Shown here: positions 54,901 through 63,510 of the stretch, piece after piece
Layout: every line of letters begins with the position of its first letter
How positions within the stretch are numbered: position 1 is the stretch's first letter
Assembly: GCF_018885305.1 (NCBI RefSeq)
Contig: NZ_CP076544.1
Coordinates: forward strand, 2,728,001-2,792,000
From: Curtobacterium sp. L6-1
GTDB lineage: Bacteria > Actinomycetota > Actinomycetes > Actinomycetales > Microbacteriaceae
Direction of reading: 5' to 3'
Length of the DNA: 64,000 nt
Notes under the pieces: generated by a model
Told to the model about the DNA's origin: nothing
The model's input: only the letters and a program-made list of their open reading frames with translations
Databases searched by the model: none
Position numbers and translations under genes: made by a program

Positions 54901-56457
54901 TGCACCGGCGAGGCTGTACTGCCACCGGTTGGCGTCCATCGTCGCGGTGTTCGCCTCATGCGTGGACCGCGAGTTGTATGCGGCGCCGATCGGCGTCGAC
55001 GACGTTGCACCCGGCAGGCTCATCGCCGCGGTCGAGACCATCAGGTTGCCGGTCCCGACATCAACGGAGGCCGAGGTCTGGTCAGAGATGGTGAACGGCA
55101 GCCGCGTCGCGGAGGTGCGCTGACCGGTCTGGTTCGTGTCAGCGGGACCGCCGGGCAGGGAGTTGTAGGTGCCCTGCAGATCCAGGACGAAGTTCAAGGT
55201 GCCAGCGCCCTGGTTCTTGATCCGGATCGCCCCGTTCTTGCCCACCGGAGCGATCACGGTCGTCGACTGGATCGAACCCTCCTCACTGAACAGGGACTGG
55301 ATCTCCGGCTCGTCAGCGCCGTCAGCCCACACCTTCGCCGACGCGGGACGGGTGTCCTGGTTCACCGCAGTGACCGTCATCGCAACAGCGGACAGCCCAG
55401 CCTCGACCGTCGGGATACCCTCCCGAGCGCCAGCGATCGGCACGGCGAGCGTCCCACCCGAGGGGATGCTGTTGCTGTCACGCGTGTCCAAGAGTCGACC
55501 CGTCTGTGGCGTGAAGCCACCACCCGGGTTGTTCGGGACGAAGTATCCCTGAACGCTGACGACGAGATCGAACGTCGCGCCACTGGTGGTGTTGTCGACC
55601 GTCAACTTGCCTGCCGTACCGAGGGACACCTGCGACGAGAACGACGTGTTGCCCGGGTCGGACGAGTACGAGAGCCGGCCAGTGCTGCCCGCACCAGACG
55701 ACGGGAAGACACGGATCGCGCCGCTGCCACCGCTGGAGTTCCGGACCACGATGCTGACCTGCGCCGCAGCCGCATTATCGGGGATGCCGCCCTGACCGGT
55801 GACCTGGAACGTCACCTTCCCGCCGGCACCGATCTGCGCCTGCCGCACACCGGTCCCGGAACGAGTGTCAGCGACGAGGGTCGGCGAGATCGGCACGTAC
55901 CCACCAGCACCGACACCGTTCTTCGCGGACGTGTAGTAACCGGTGACATCGACGATGACGTGCGACTGCGCCGTCTGCGTCTGGATCTGGATCGAACCGT
56001 CATCATCGACTGCGAGCAACGACGAGTCAGATGCGTTCCGGTTGACACCCGCGCCGTAGATGACCATCAGCGTGTTGGGCGTCGAGCTGTTCGGACGGCC
56101 GACGAGCTGGCCCTGCGTCTCGGTCTGGTTGACCTGGACCATCAGCGTCACCGCGCCGATGTTCGACGCGGGCAGACCATCGACGCCGGCGATCTTGATC
56201 GTCTTCCAGCTCTTCGCGGCAGTCTCACCATTGAAGACACGGGAGTTGTTCGTCATCGGAACGAACTGCCCGCCGGTACCGGTCACTTCCGCCCGGGCGG
56301 CCTGTGGGGGTGCTATCACCGCCAACAACGACCCCAGCAACGCGACCAGCGTCACCAGCGCGAGAACCATCCAACGAGCACGACCGAACACCGGCGCAGC
56401 AAACAAGCCCAAGAACCCCTCAACAGCTGCAACCAGCACCAGTCCCCTTGACGGCAC
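51907..56457 (-). CDS. RHS/YD-repeat exported protein with short hydrophobic C-terminal tip
   Basis: 1516 aa. A signal/TM segment spans about 28-50 (RWMVLALVTLVALLGSLLAV), with cleavage likely after QAARA. Residues about 60-430 hold three copies of a beta domain common in secreted actinobacterial proteins (VIVDVTGYYTSAKN, DLVVSVQGYFVPNNPGGGF, TGRLLDTRDS). From about 450 to 1430 come YD repeats (YTYDDFGRVKTETDGRGNTT, FGYDNNDRLTS). These end with the RHS core closure NRYTFAGGDPVNMTDSTGRK. The last 83 residues are the variable tip: VSPGDLYGTAGDIYELG, four Cys, and a Gly/Ala-rich hydrophobic stretch TCEGIAAGASGGTLAAPGAV. No nuclease or deaminase motif is seen. GTG 56457 is used; GTG 56439, which follows AGGGGA, is an alternative. 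Two tiny TM genes follow. Confidence 0.88.
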   Translation of the reverse strand: MPSRGLVLVAAVEGFLGLFAAPVFGRARWMVLALVTLVALLGSLLAVIAPPQAARAEVTGTGGQFVPMTNNSRVFNGETAAKSWKTIKIAGVDGLPASNIGAVTLMVQVNQTETQGQLVGRPNSSTPNTLMVIYGAGVNRNASDSSLLAVDDDGSIQIQTQTAQSHVIVDVTGYYTSAKNGVGAGGYVPISPTLVADTRSGTGVRQAQIGAGGKVTFQVTGQGGIPDNAAAAQVSIVVRNSSGGSGAIRVFPSSGAGSTGRLSYSSDPGNTSFSSQVSLGTAGKLTVDNTTSGATFDLVVSVQGYFVPNNPGGGFTPQTGRLLDTRDSNSIPSGGTLAVPIAGAREGIPTVEAGLSAVAMTVTAVNQDTRPASAKVWADGADEPEIQSLFSEEGSIQSTTVIAPVGKNGAIRIKNQGAGTLNFVLDLQGTYNSLPGGPADTNQTGQRTSATRLPFTISDQTSASVDVGTGNLMVSTAAMSLPGATSSTPIGAAYNSRSTHEANTATMDANRWQYSLAGAGTLTTNALGVVYLDAQGTAWQFKRAGAGAFTTPAGLQQTLTRTLSTTDEYQLKGWTTNQIIHFNLAGLPKSIEDRNSNTIRFTYDNTKTFAFTSIVSTAGTDGAKRLQSSYANGVQTFTQTNGNASRAISWVKNTAGDITTYTDATGKKTTFGYTGGDLTSITAPNGGVTAFTYDSSDRVTKVSQSNTTAGSPGTAVTRVGYVSSTSTQVADPRSDQSATVANAKHTTYTLDGNDLVTKTVDPEGRERSKTYNPANNGVATSQVGASGGESTGTTSNKYDKNNSQSLTASKSGSGSSSSAEYGSTSPAATYLPSKVTGSSSSSTSMEYDDYGNQKSSQSGVSGAKASIDYNDDGTVKKATAPGNKDNGTTYVYENKQLKTITAPTGTTIGVKTYTYDDFGRVKTETDGRGNTTTFGYDNNDRLTSTSFSDRTATVTNTYDANGNQTGQASAGGTVSNSYDQQNRLTATANTAGGGQVSYGYDLAGNTVKVTDAQGTVTHDYDSSGSLTATTYPSGAGTAKQLYKTDKNSGRRTDIWLNAVPNTDTSKDPEVWEAHQHIDYDKSGKITRIQAWGDENRSNPIVDTTYCYIAGATAGGTCAANEANDRDKLQWSKDNTTDQVASGQITSYGYKSDDDAPTDRLTSVTQTGGSKPTNWKFTYDDAGNRTQATATDVATGKATDTKFSFNAVGQITTAGYQYDGTGNLTAAPGETFTYNGAQQMTASVKDGVKTSYTYAGADMNKLLSQAIDSGKAYQYTYGTNDQNGVPVITARTISGVGTSSVLSDPVTGQPLDLRTTDGSTSMWVIDGIGNPAAAITDKGAKAYVVSYSPYGGETVSYGDTSIQWQQNPYGFRTGIRSSSTDNGLTKFGYRWQSSTTGGWIERDTLDAPLSPGNANRYTFAGGDPVNMTDSTGRKVSPGDLYGTAGDIYELGTACTSGSSSNCAEQAVTTTVSTITAVTCEGIAAGASGGTLAAPGAVACNFIGGWAGNLVVGNPSPI

Positions 56458-56819
56458 TGTGCAACCCGCTCAGCACGCTATCGGCGCACCGTGAACAGAA
56501 GTGGCCGACCCGCACCCCAGTAGCGGGGGTAGCGAACAACACTCAGTTTCCGGTCTGCCTCCGCGGACACTGAAAGCGTGCACGATGCCGCCAAGCGCCG
56601 ACAGGGCTCACGCCACGGTGCGCCCACCGGCACGACGTGGACGGCGACCCCGCGTGTCCTCGAGTTGCGGGACGCGGTCCCGCCGGACCCTGTGGCCTGC
56701 GCAGCGACGAGCGCGAGTTCCATCGACACCCGCTCCGGGGCAACCGTTGCACGCGGGTCGAGACTGTCGGTGATCCGACTCGCGTGGCGGCCACCAGATG
56801 CACCACGAGGCGGGGGTGC
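56458..56819. other. Intergenic region upstream of the RHS gene
   Basis: About 360 bp at the right boundary of the island. It must hold the RHS promoter (leftward). Short open frames on both strands here lack ribosome sites or recognisable products. Base composition returns to core-like in the right half. Confidence 0.4.
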
Positions 56820-57863
56820 TCAGTGCCCCCGGTGGTCCTGGATCGTCATCCGCGGCCCGAACGTCGGCTTCCGGAACCCCGACCCCGCGATGAGCCGCAC
56901 GACCCGCTCCCGGTGCCCCCGCCACGGTTCGAGGAGCTCGAGCATGCCGTCGTCGTCGACCGGCCCTCCGGTGAGCGCCCACCCGACGAGCGCGGGCACG
57001 TGGTAGTCCCCGACGCTCGGGGAGTCCGGGTCGCCGTGCGCGCGCTGGGCTGTCTCGGCAGCGGTCCACGGTCCGACGCCCGGGATCGACTGCAGCCGAC
57101 TCGCGACGAGCTCGCCGCCACGGCCGAGGGTCAGCGTCCGTTCGAGTGCGGGTGCGACCTTCACGACGCGCATCACCGTCGCCGAGCGTCCGGGTTCGAT
57201 GCCGGCCTGGTGCCATTCCCAGCTCGGGATCCGCGCCCAGGTGTCGGCGTCCGGCGGGACGACCATGCCCTCCGGAGCAGGGCCGGGTGCGGGTGTGCCG
57301 AAGCGCCGGACGAGGTACCGCCACGCGCGCCAGGCCTGCCGCGAGGTGACCTTCTGTTCCATGATCGCGGGGACGAGCATCGCGACGACGGTGTTCGTGC
57401 GGAGCAGGCGTAACCCCGGCTGGCGGTGTCGCGCCTGTTCGAGGAAGGCGTGCGCGGAGACGTCGAGCTCCGTCCAGTCGTCGCCGCGCCCGACGAGGTC
57501 GGGTCCGTGCGCGACCGCCCACGACGCGCCGGCACCCCAGGCGCTGATCGCGACGGTCTCCCCCACCGGGCGGACGAGCACCGAGGCCGGCCCCTCGGGC
57601 GTGCGCAACGCGAGCCACACGTCCGAGCCGACCACCCGGTGTGCCGGGTCGCCGGAGCCGCGCGACAGGGGCCGCAGCGTCGCGATGACGTCCACCGGGC
57701 CTCCCGGCCGGTAGACGGTGTCGACGCGACGCCCGCTGTCCACCGGTTCGACGGCGCCCGGCGAGGTCGGCGGCGGGGCCGCCCCGAACCGGGCCGCGCC
57801 CGTCGGTCGGCCCCGACGGCGCGGGCCGTCCCACGAGGAGGCGACGGGACGGGCGGAAGGCAT
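56820..57863 (-). CDS. DNA-3-methyladenine glycosylase II-like (HhH-GPD) protein
   Basis: 347 aa base-excision repair glycosylase. An N-terminal AlkA-like beta domain (about 35-130) is followed by the helical HhH-GPD domain: TNTVVAMLVPAIMEQKVTSR, the hairpin LQSIPGVGPWTAAETAQRA, and the catalytic Asp in SVGDYHVPALVGWALTGG (near residue 286). It should excise alkylated purines. ATG 57863 preferred; an upstream ATG 57887 would add 8 residues. Contains one dispersed 11-mer (57696-57706). Divergent from pfkA. Confidence 0.88.
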   Translation of the reverse strand: MPSARPVASSWDGPRRRGRPTGAARFGAAPPPTSPGAVEPVDSGRRVDTVYRPGGPVDVIATLRPLSRGSGDPAHRVVGSDVWLALRTPEGPASVLVRPVGETVAISAWGAGASWAVAHGPDLVGRGDDWTELDVSAHAFLEQARHRQPGLRLLRTNTVVAMLVPAIMEQKVTSRQAWRAWRYLVRRFGTPAPGPAPEGMVVPPDADTWARIPSWEWHQAGIEPGRSATVMRVVKVAPALERTLTLGRGGELVASRLQSIPGVGPWTAAETAQRAHGDPDSPSVGDYHVPALVGWALTGGPVDDDGMLELLEPWRGHRERVVRLIAGSGFRKPTFGPRMTIQDHRGH

Positions 57864-57938
57864 GCAGGGATGGTAATCCGCAACCACCGTCAGTCATGAT
57901 GAGGGGGTCCCCCGAACCCGACATCGGAAGTCCTCTCC

Positions 57939-58967
57939 ATGCGCATCGGCATCCTCACCTCCGGCGGCGACTGCCCCGGTCTCAACGCGGTCATCCGGGC
58001 CATCGTGCTCAAGGGCATCGCGATCCACGGGCACGAGTTCGTCGGGTTCCGGGACGGCTGGCGGGGCGTGGTCGACGGTGACATCGTGCCGCTCGGACGC
58101 AAGGACATCCAGGGCATCGCGAAGCAGGGCGGAACGATCCTCGGCACGAGCCGGACGAACCCCTTCGAGGGCCCGAACGGCGGCGTCGAGAACATCACGA
58201 GGACGCTCGAGCGGCACGGCATCGACGCCATCGTCGCGATCGGCGGCGAGGGCACCCTGGCCGCCGCGAAGCGCCTCACCGACGCCGGGCTCAAGATCGT
58301 CGGTGTCCCGAAGACCGTCGACAACGACCTGGGGGCGACCGACTACACGTTCGGCTTCGACACCGCCGTGGCGATCGCGACCGAGGCGATGGACCGCCTC
58401 CGCACGACCGGCGAGTCCCACTCCCGCTGCATGGTCGCCGAGGTCATGGGCCGCCACGTCGGCTGGATCGCCCTGCACTCCGGCATGGCTGCGGGCGCGC
58501 ACGCGATCCTCATCCCGGAGCAGAAGACCTCGCTCGAGCAGATCGCCGAGTGGGTGCAGGCCGCCTACGACCGCGGACGCGCGCCGCTCGTCGTCGTCGC
58601 CGAGGGTTTCGTCCCCGACCACGAGGACACCGCCCACACCGAGCGCGGCCTCGACGCCTTCGGCCGCCCGCGGCTGGGTGGCATCGGCGAGCGCCTCGCC
58701 CCGCTCATCGAGGAGATGACGGGCATCGAGACGCGCGCCACGACACTCGGACACATCCAGCGCGGAGGCACGCCCACCGCCTACGATCGGGTGCTGTCCA
58801 CACGCCTCGGCCTGGCGGCGATCGACGCGGTCGTCGAGGAGCGCTGGGGGCGGATGGTCGCCCTGAAGGGCACCGAGATCGTGCACGTCTCGTTCGAGGA
58901 CGCACTGGGCGAGCTGAAGACCGTGCCGCAGGCGCGGTACGACGAAGCCGCCATCATGTTCGGCTGA
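57939..58967 (+). CDS. pfkA: 6-phosphofructokinase
   Basis: Phosphorylates fructose 6-phosphate to fructose 1,6-bisphosphate, the committed glycolytic step. 342 aa. RIGILTSGGDCPGLNAVIRA forms the nucleotide loop. GGEGT lies at 102-106 and PKTVDND at 124-130 (catalytic Asp), followed by EVMGRHVGWIA and GHIQRGGTP. Gly in GGEGT suggests ATP as donor, while Lys in PKTVDND is typical of the actinobacterial/pyrophosphate-related branch; streptomycete ATP-PFKs show the same combination. Confidence 0.95.
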   Translation: MRIGILTSGGDCPGLNAVIRAIVLKGIAIHGHEFVGFRDGWRGVVDGDIVPLGRKDIQGIAKQGGTILGTSRTNPFEGPNGGVENITRTLERHGIDAIVAIGGEGTLAAAKRLTDAGLKIVGVPKTVDNDLGATDYTFGFDTAVAIATEAMDRLRTTGESHSRCMVAEVMGRHVGWIALHSGMAAGAHAILIPEQKTSLEQIAEWVQAAYDRGRAPLVVVAEGFVPDHEDTAHTERGLDAFGRPRLGGIGERLAPLIEEMTGIETRATTLGHIQRGGTPTAYDRVLSTRLGLAAIDAVVEERWGRMVALKGTEIVHVSFEDALGELKTVPQARYDEAAIMFG

Positions 58968-59294
58968 CGCCGGCGGCACCGGACGCCGGCGCGCGGCGCG
59001 GGCGGGCGGGCGGTCGGGCGGTCGGGCGGCGCGAGTTTCGCGGTGGCCGACACGGCTCGCGCTGGCGGGCGCGAAGCGTGTCGCTCAGCGCGAGGACGGG
59101 GTGGGCGCACAGGCGGCGAGGGCGCACGACACGCCGCCCGCAGGCCGCCGAGGTCGCAGGACGCGCCGTCCGGGCCGGAGGTGAGCGGCAGGTCGTGCGA
59201 CCTCGGCGCGAGGACGGGGGGCCGAGCGCGCGGGGGCGCCGCCGCCGCACCCGCACCCGCACCCGGGCGGGAGGCCCGGGGTAGCGTCGCGCGC
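58968..59294. other. Intergenic region with inverted and direct repeats
   Basis: About 330 bp, over 75% G+C by eye, no credible gene. GCCGAGGTCGCA (59147-59158) is an exact inverted repeat of TGCGACCTCGGC (59196-59207). GCGCGAGGACGGGG occurs twice in direct orientation (59088-59101 and 59206-59219). A dispersed 11-mer copy is at 59268-59278, just before the next gene. Possibly a terminator region of pfkA plus a mobile or structured RNA remnant. Confidence 0.5.
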
Positions 59295-60272
59295 ATGACC
59301 CGCGCCGTCCTCGTGTCCCGTTCCGCCGCCCCCACCGTCACCGACGTCGACCTGCCCGCCCCCGGCGGCCGGGAGGCCCTGGTCACCGTAACGCGGTCCA
59401 GCGTCAACTACAAGGACGGCCTGGCCGTCGCCGGCGACCCCGGTGTGGTCCGCACCGATCCGCTCGTCCCGGGCATCGACGTGGTCGGCACCGTCGCCGC
59501 GGTCGGCCCGGAGGTGGAGGACGTGGCGGTCGGGGAGCGCGTGGTCCTCACGGGTGCGGGCGCCGGCGAGACCCGGCACGGCGGCTGGGCGGAGCAGTGC
59601 GTCGTCCCGGTGGACTCGCTCGTGTCGCTGCCGGACGCGGTCGACGACGACCTCGCGGCGGCGATCGGGACGGCCGGCTTCACGGCGATGCTCAGCGTCC
59701 TGGCCCTCGAGCGCGTGGTCGCTCCGGAGGACGGGCCGGTCCTGGTGACCGGTGCGTCGGGCGGCGTCGGCACGGTGGCGATCGCGCTGCTCGCGGCCCG
59801 CGGGTACCGGGTGACGGCGTCGACCGGTCGACCGGAGAACGGCGACTCGCTCCGGGCCCTCGGCGCGACCGACGTGGTCGACCGCGCGACCATCGCCGAG
59901 CCGGGCAAGCCGATGCAGCGGGCGGTGTGGGCCGGTGCGGTGGACAGCGTCGGCGGTGCGACGCTGGCGAACGTCCTCGCGTCGACGCAGTACGGCGGCG
60001 CGGTCACGGCGTGCGGGCTCGCCCAGGACACCTCGCTGCCGACGACCGTGCTCCCGTTCATCCTGCGCGGGGTGTCCCTGCTGGGGATCGACTCGGTCGC
60101 GGCGCCGCTCGACCTGCGGCAGCGGGCGTGGGCGCGGCTCGGGACGGACCTCGACCCGGCGCTGCTGCGCGGGGTCACCCGGACGGTCGGGCTCGGCGAG
60201 GCGATCGAGGTCGGCGCCGCGGTGGTCGCCGGGCGCGTGCACGGGCGGACGGTGGTCGACGTGGCGCGGTGA
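59295..60272 (+). CDS. Zinc-independent MDR oxidoreductase, AcuI/YhdH-like
   Basis: 325 aa NADPH-dependent reductase. The N-terminal GroES-like domain has SSVNYKDGLAVAGDPGVVRT, PGIDVVGTV and GETRHGGWAEQ. The Rossmann domain has LVTGASGGVGTVAIALLAA and DSVGGATLANVLAS. No zinc-binding Cys pattern. The NYKD and GGWAE segments match acryloyl-CoA reductase AcuI and quinone reductase YhdH. Role likely in removing reactive acrylyl-CoA or related enones. Confidence 0.92.
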   Translation: MTRAVLVSRSAAPTVTDVDLPAPGGREALVTVTRSSVNYKDGLAVAGDPGVVRTDPLVPGIDVVGTVAAVGPEVEDVAVGERVVLTGAGAGETRHGGWAEQCVVPVDSLVSLPDAVDDDLAAAIGTAGFTAMLSVLALERVVAPEDGPVLVTGASGGVGTVAIALLAARGYRVTASTGRPENGDSLRALGATDVVDRATIAEPGKPMQRAVWAGAVDSVGGATLANVLASTQYGGAVTACGLAQDTSLPTTVLPFILRGVSLLGIDSVAAPLDLRQRAWARLGTDLDPALLRGVTRTVGLGEAIEVGAAVVAGRVHGRTVVDVAR

Positions 60273-60333
60273 TCAGCGCCTCCCGACCCTGCGCGCCGAC
60301 CGTCGCCGACGGTCGCCGACCGATCGCCACTTA

Positions 60334-60345
60334 GCAAGCGTTTGC
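60334..60345. promoter_or_regulatory. Operator-like sequence ahead of the GntR gene
   Basis: GCAAGCGTTTGC, in the local context TTAGCAAGCGTTTGCACAAT, is a near-palindrome resembling LacI/GalR-family operators (AACG centre). The region is markedly AT-richer than its surroundings, as expected of a promoter. The binding protein is unknown. Confidence 0.4.
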
Positions 60346-60397
60346 ACAATGTCACGTTAGGATTTGAGTACCGAACACCTTCATTGAGGAGACCCGG

Positions 60398-61075
60398 ATG
60401 CCGGTACCCAAGTCGACCGTCGAGAACTCGCCCCGGAAGCTGCTCCGGGACGTCGTCCTCGAGAAGATGCTCACCGCCATCCAGGACGGCACGCTGCAGG
60501 CCGGCGAACGCCTCAACGACGACGAGCTCGTCGCCTGGCTCGGTGTGAGTCGCACCCCCATCCGCGAAGCGATCGCCAAGCTCGTCGACTACGGCCTGGT
60601 CGAGATGGAGGCGAACCGGTACACCCGCGTCGCCTCCCCCACCGCCGAGCAGTACGACGACGCGTTCCAGATGCTCTTCGGCGTCGGCGAGCTCGCCGCC
60701 CGTTGGTCGTTCCCCCGCTTCGAGGACGCCGACGTCACGGCGTTCGGGGCGATCCTCGACGACATGCGCGCACACGCCACGGCCGAGGACCGCGCCCTCA
60801 ACGACGACATCGACCGGGCGATCGCCTTCATGGTCGCCAGGTCCGGCAACGACCTGCTCGTGAAGACGAGCGAGTCGCTGCTCAACCGCGCCAAGTTCGT
60901 CCGCATCGGCGAGCCGGAGTTCGTGTTCTGGGACGTCGCGCAGGCCCTCGACGGGTTCCGTGCCGCCGCGAAGGGCCGCGACGGCGAGGCCGGCGGCGCC
61001 CTCGTCCGCGGTCTCGGCCGTGCGATGGCCGAGCACCTCGCGACGGCGCGGGCCGCGAAGGCCGCCGAGGCCTGA
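60398..61075 (+). CDS. GntR family (FadR/FCD-type) transcriptional regulator
   Basis: 225 aa. The N-terminal wHTH is RKLLRDVVLEKMLTAIQDGT then LQAGERLNDDELVAWLGVSR and TPIREAIAKLVDYGLVEMEA. A C-terminal helical effector domain (about 85-215) is of the FCD type, with reduced metal-binding signature. It may regulate the neighbouring reductase or ABC genes. A LacI-type dyad lies 52 bp upstream. ATG 60398. Confidence 0.9.
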   Translation: MPVPKSTVENSPRKLLRDVVLEKMLTAIQDGTLQAGERLNDDELVAWLGVSRTPIREAIAKLVDYGLVEMEANRYTRVASPTAEQYDDAFQMLFGVGELAARWSFPRFEDADVTAFGAILDDMRAHATAEDRALNDDIDRAIAFMVARSGNDLLVKTSESLLNRAKFVRIGEPEFVFWDVAQALDGFRAAAKGRDGEAGGALVRGLGRAMAEHLATARAAKAAEA

Positions 61076-61157
61076 TCCCGCACCCGCCCCGCACCAACCC
61101 ACCGGTCCCGTCACCCAGGTGGCGGGGCCGTCGTTCGTCCTGCGCGAGGATGGACGG

Positions 61158-61943
61158 GTGACCGACGTCCTCCTCCACGCCTCCGGCCTCCGCGTCACCC
61201 GGAGCGGCCGGGACCTGCTGCACGACGTGGACCTCACCGTGCGCAGCGGCGAGCACTGGGCGCTGCTCGGGTCGAACGGGGCGGGCAAGTCCACGCTGCT
61301 CGCGGTCCTCGGCGCCACCGGGCACCCCACCGCCGGGCACGTCGAAGTGCTCGGTCGACGGCTCGGTCGCGTCGACGTCCGAGAGCTCCGCGAGCACATC
61401 GGACACGTCGACCCGCGGCACCGGATGACCTCGCCGCTGACCGTCCTCGAGACCGTCCTGACCGGCGTCACCGGCACGACCGACCTCATGGTGCGGTGGG
61501 AGCCGACGGCCGAGCAGGTCGCCCGCGCGGAGCAGCACGTCGCCCACGTCGGACTCGCCGCACGCCGGGACGCCCGCTGGCCGGTGCTGTCCCAGGGCGA
61601 ACGGGGACGCGCGCTCATCGCCCGTGCCCTGATGGCGGAACCACGCCTGCTGCTGCTCGACGAACCCGCCACCGGGCTCGACGTCGCCGCACGCGAGCAC
61701 CTGCTCGAGACCGTCGACGCCCTGCGGGTCCGGCAGCCCGAGCTGGGCAGCGTGATGGTCACGCACCACCTCGAGGACCTGCCGGCGTCGACCTCGCACG
61801 CGGTGCTCCTGCGGGACGGGGGCGTCGTGGCGCAGGGCCCGGCCGACGAGGTCATCACCTCGGCGCGGGTGTCGGCCGCGTTCGACTTCCCGCTCGCCGT
61901 CGAGCGCAGCGGTGGGCGCTGGCACGCACGGCGGGCCGACTGA
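61158..61943 (+). CDS. ABC transporter ATP-binding protein
   Basis: 261 aa. Walker A LLGSNGAGKSTLLAVLG, signature VLSQGERGRALIARALM (LSQGE variant), Walker B RLLLLDEPATGLD and switch VMVTHHLEDLP are complete. Similar to iron-siderophore/ModF-like stand-alone ATPases (YlmA type). No permease or binding-protein gene is adjacent, so its partner is elsewhere. GTG 61158 is preceded by a GAGGA-type site. Confidence 0.9.
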   Translation: MTDVLLHASGLRVTRSGRDLLHDVDLTVRSGEHWALLGSNGAGKSTLLAVLGATGHPTAGHVEVLGRRLGRVDVRELREHIGHVDPRHRMTSPLTVLETVLTGVTGTTDLMVRWEPTAEQVARAEQHVAHVGLAARRDARWPVLSQGERGRALIARALMAEPRLLLLDEPATGLDVAAREHLLETVDALRVRQPELGSVMVTHHLEDLPASTSHAVLLRDGGVVAQGPADEVITSARVSAAFDFPLAVERSGGRWHARRAD

Positions 61944-62175
61944 GGCGGGCGGGCCTCCCGGCTGGCGCGGACCGGCCGCGAGACGGCGATCGTCGCGCGG
62001 CCGCGAGACGCCCCCGTCAGTGACGGACGCCGCCTTCGTCGCGGCACGCCGCCGAACAGGGCGGCGTCTCGCGCACTCGGCGGCGTCATGGGCAGACGCC
62101 GGCGTCTCGCACGCCACGGACGGACGGGAGGCGCGGCCCCCTCCGGACCCGCGCCTCCCGTCCGTCGTCGCCCGG
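61944..62175. repeat. Intergenic repeats between the ABC gene and hemL
   Basis: CGAGACG(C/G)C motifs occur in one orientation near 61980 and 62004 and as GGCGTCTCG inverted copies near 62063 and 62101, so several long-range stems are possible. A dispersed 11-mer copy lies at 61950-61960. No gene seen. Confidence 0.55.
62120..62165 (-). terminator. 17-bp hairpin downstream of hemL
   Basis: ACGGACGGGAGGCGCGG (62120-62136) pairs perfectly with CCGCGCCTCCCGTCCGT (62149-62165), 12-nt loop. Both arms are copies of the dispersed 11-mer family. It lies 11 bp beyond the hemL stop; likely terminator. Confidence 0.7.
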
Positions 62176-63510
62176 CTACTCCGTCGCCGCAGCCGCCGCC
62201 CTGGCCGCGGCGGGCAGCGCGTCGAGGATCTGCGACACCGCACGCTCGTCGTGGGCCGCCGTGAGGAACCACGCCTCGAACACGCTCGGCGGCAGGGTCA
62301 CGCCCGAGTCGAGCATGCTGTGGAAGAACGGCGCGTACCGGAAGACGTCCTGCGCGCGGACGTCGTCGTAGTTCCGCGGCGGGGTCTCCGTGAAGGCGAA
62401 CGAGAACAGGTTGCCGGCGTGCTGCACGGTGTGGGCGACCCCCGCGGCCGACAGCGCGTCGCTCGTGGCCCGCGACACGACGTCGGCGGTGCGGTCCAGG
62501 TGCGCGTAGACCTCGGGCGTCGCGGCCCGGAGCGTGGCGGTGCCCGCGGCGACGGCGAGCGGGTTCCCGGAGAGCGTGCCCGCCTGGTAGACGGGGCCGA
62601 GCGGGGCGAGGAAGTCCATGACCTCGCGCCGGCCGCCGAGCGCGGCGAGGGGCATGCCACCACCGATGACCTTGCCGTACGTGATGATGTCGGGCTTCCA
62701 CCCGGTGCCGTCGGGCACCGTGCCGTCGGCCTCGAGGCCCCACCAGCCGGCCGGTCCGACGCGGAACCCGGTGAGGACCTCGTCGACGATGAGCAGGGCG
62801 CCCTGCGCGTGCGTGATCTCGGCGAGCGCGCGGTTGAACCCGGGCTCCGGTGCGAGCACGCCCATGTTCGCGGCGGCGGACTCGACGATCACGGCGGCGA
62901 TGCGCTCCGAGTGCTCGTCGAACGCGGCGCGGACGGCGTCGAGGTCGTTGTACGGCAGGACGAGGGTCTGCGCGGCCGTCTCGGCGGTGATGCCCGCACT
63001 GCCGGGGAGCGCCAGGGTCGCGACGCCCGAGCCGGCCTCGGCCAGCAGCGAGTCCGAGTGCCCGTGGTAGTGCCCGGCGAACTTCACGAGCAGGTCGCGT
63101 CCGGTGTAGCCGCGGGCCAGGCGGATCGCGGTCATGGTCGCCTCGGTGCCGGTCGACACCATGCGGAGCTTCTCGATCGGCCCGTCGCCGTCGACCTGCA
63201 CGCGCTCCTTGACGAGCTCGGCGAGTTCGGTCTCCCCCGGCGTGGAGGCGCCGAACGACAGCCCGCGGGCCGCCGCTTGCTGCACGGCCTCGACCGTGCC
63301 GGAGTGCGCGTGCCCGAGGATCGCCGGACCCCACGAGGCGACGAGGTCGACGTACTCGCGGCCCTCGGCGTCGGTGACGGTCGCTCCCTTCGCGGACACG
63401 AGGAAGCGCGGGGTGCCACCGACGGACCCGTACGCACGGACCGGGGAGTTCACACCACCCGGGATGCTGTCCTTCGCGCGGCCGAACAGCTGGTCGTTGG
63501 TGGTGGTCAT
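62176..63510 (-). CDS. hemL: Glutamate-1-semialdehyde 2,1-aminomutase
   Basis: Makes 5-aminolevulinate for tetrapyrroles by the C5 pathway. 444 aa PLP class III enzyme. Segments [72 protein letters not shown] and the Schiff-base Lys in [14 protein letters not shown] (near 278) are all present. Its start overlaps the hemB stop by 4 bp. Confidence 0.97.
   Translation of the reverse strand: MTTTNDQLFGRAKDSIPGGVNSPVRAYGSVGGTPRFLVSAKGATVTDAEGREYVDLVASWGPAILGHAHSGTVEAVQQAAARGLSFGASTPGETELAELVKERVQVDGDGPIEKLRMVSTGTEATMTAIRLARGYTGRDLLVKFAGHYHGHSDSLLAEAGSGVATLALPGSAGITAETAAQTLVLPYNDLDAVRAAFDEHSERIAAVIVESAAANMGVLAPEPGFNRALAEITHAQGALLIVDEVLTGFRVGPAGWWGLEADGTVPDGTGWKPDIITYGKVIGGGMPLAALGGRREVMDFLAPLGPVYQAGTLSGNPLAVAAGTATLRAATPEVYAHLDRTADVVSRATSDALSAAGVAHTVQHAGNLFSFAFTETPPRNYDDVRAQDVFRYAPFFHSMLDSGVTLPPSVFEAWFLTAAHDERAVSQILDALPAAARAAAAATE

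Noticed and set aside
54223..56451. Plus-strand frame of about 740 codons opposite the RHS gene
   Set aside because: Composition is that of an antisense frame, and the RHS reading on the other strand is unambiguous.
56478..56806. Short open frames on both strands upstream of RHS
   Set aside because: No ribosome sites, no recognisable family, and mutually overlapping; left as intergenic.
59408..62175. Very long minus-strand frame across the reductase, GntR and ABC genes
   Set aside because: Antisense to three clear plus-strand genes; no domain along it.
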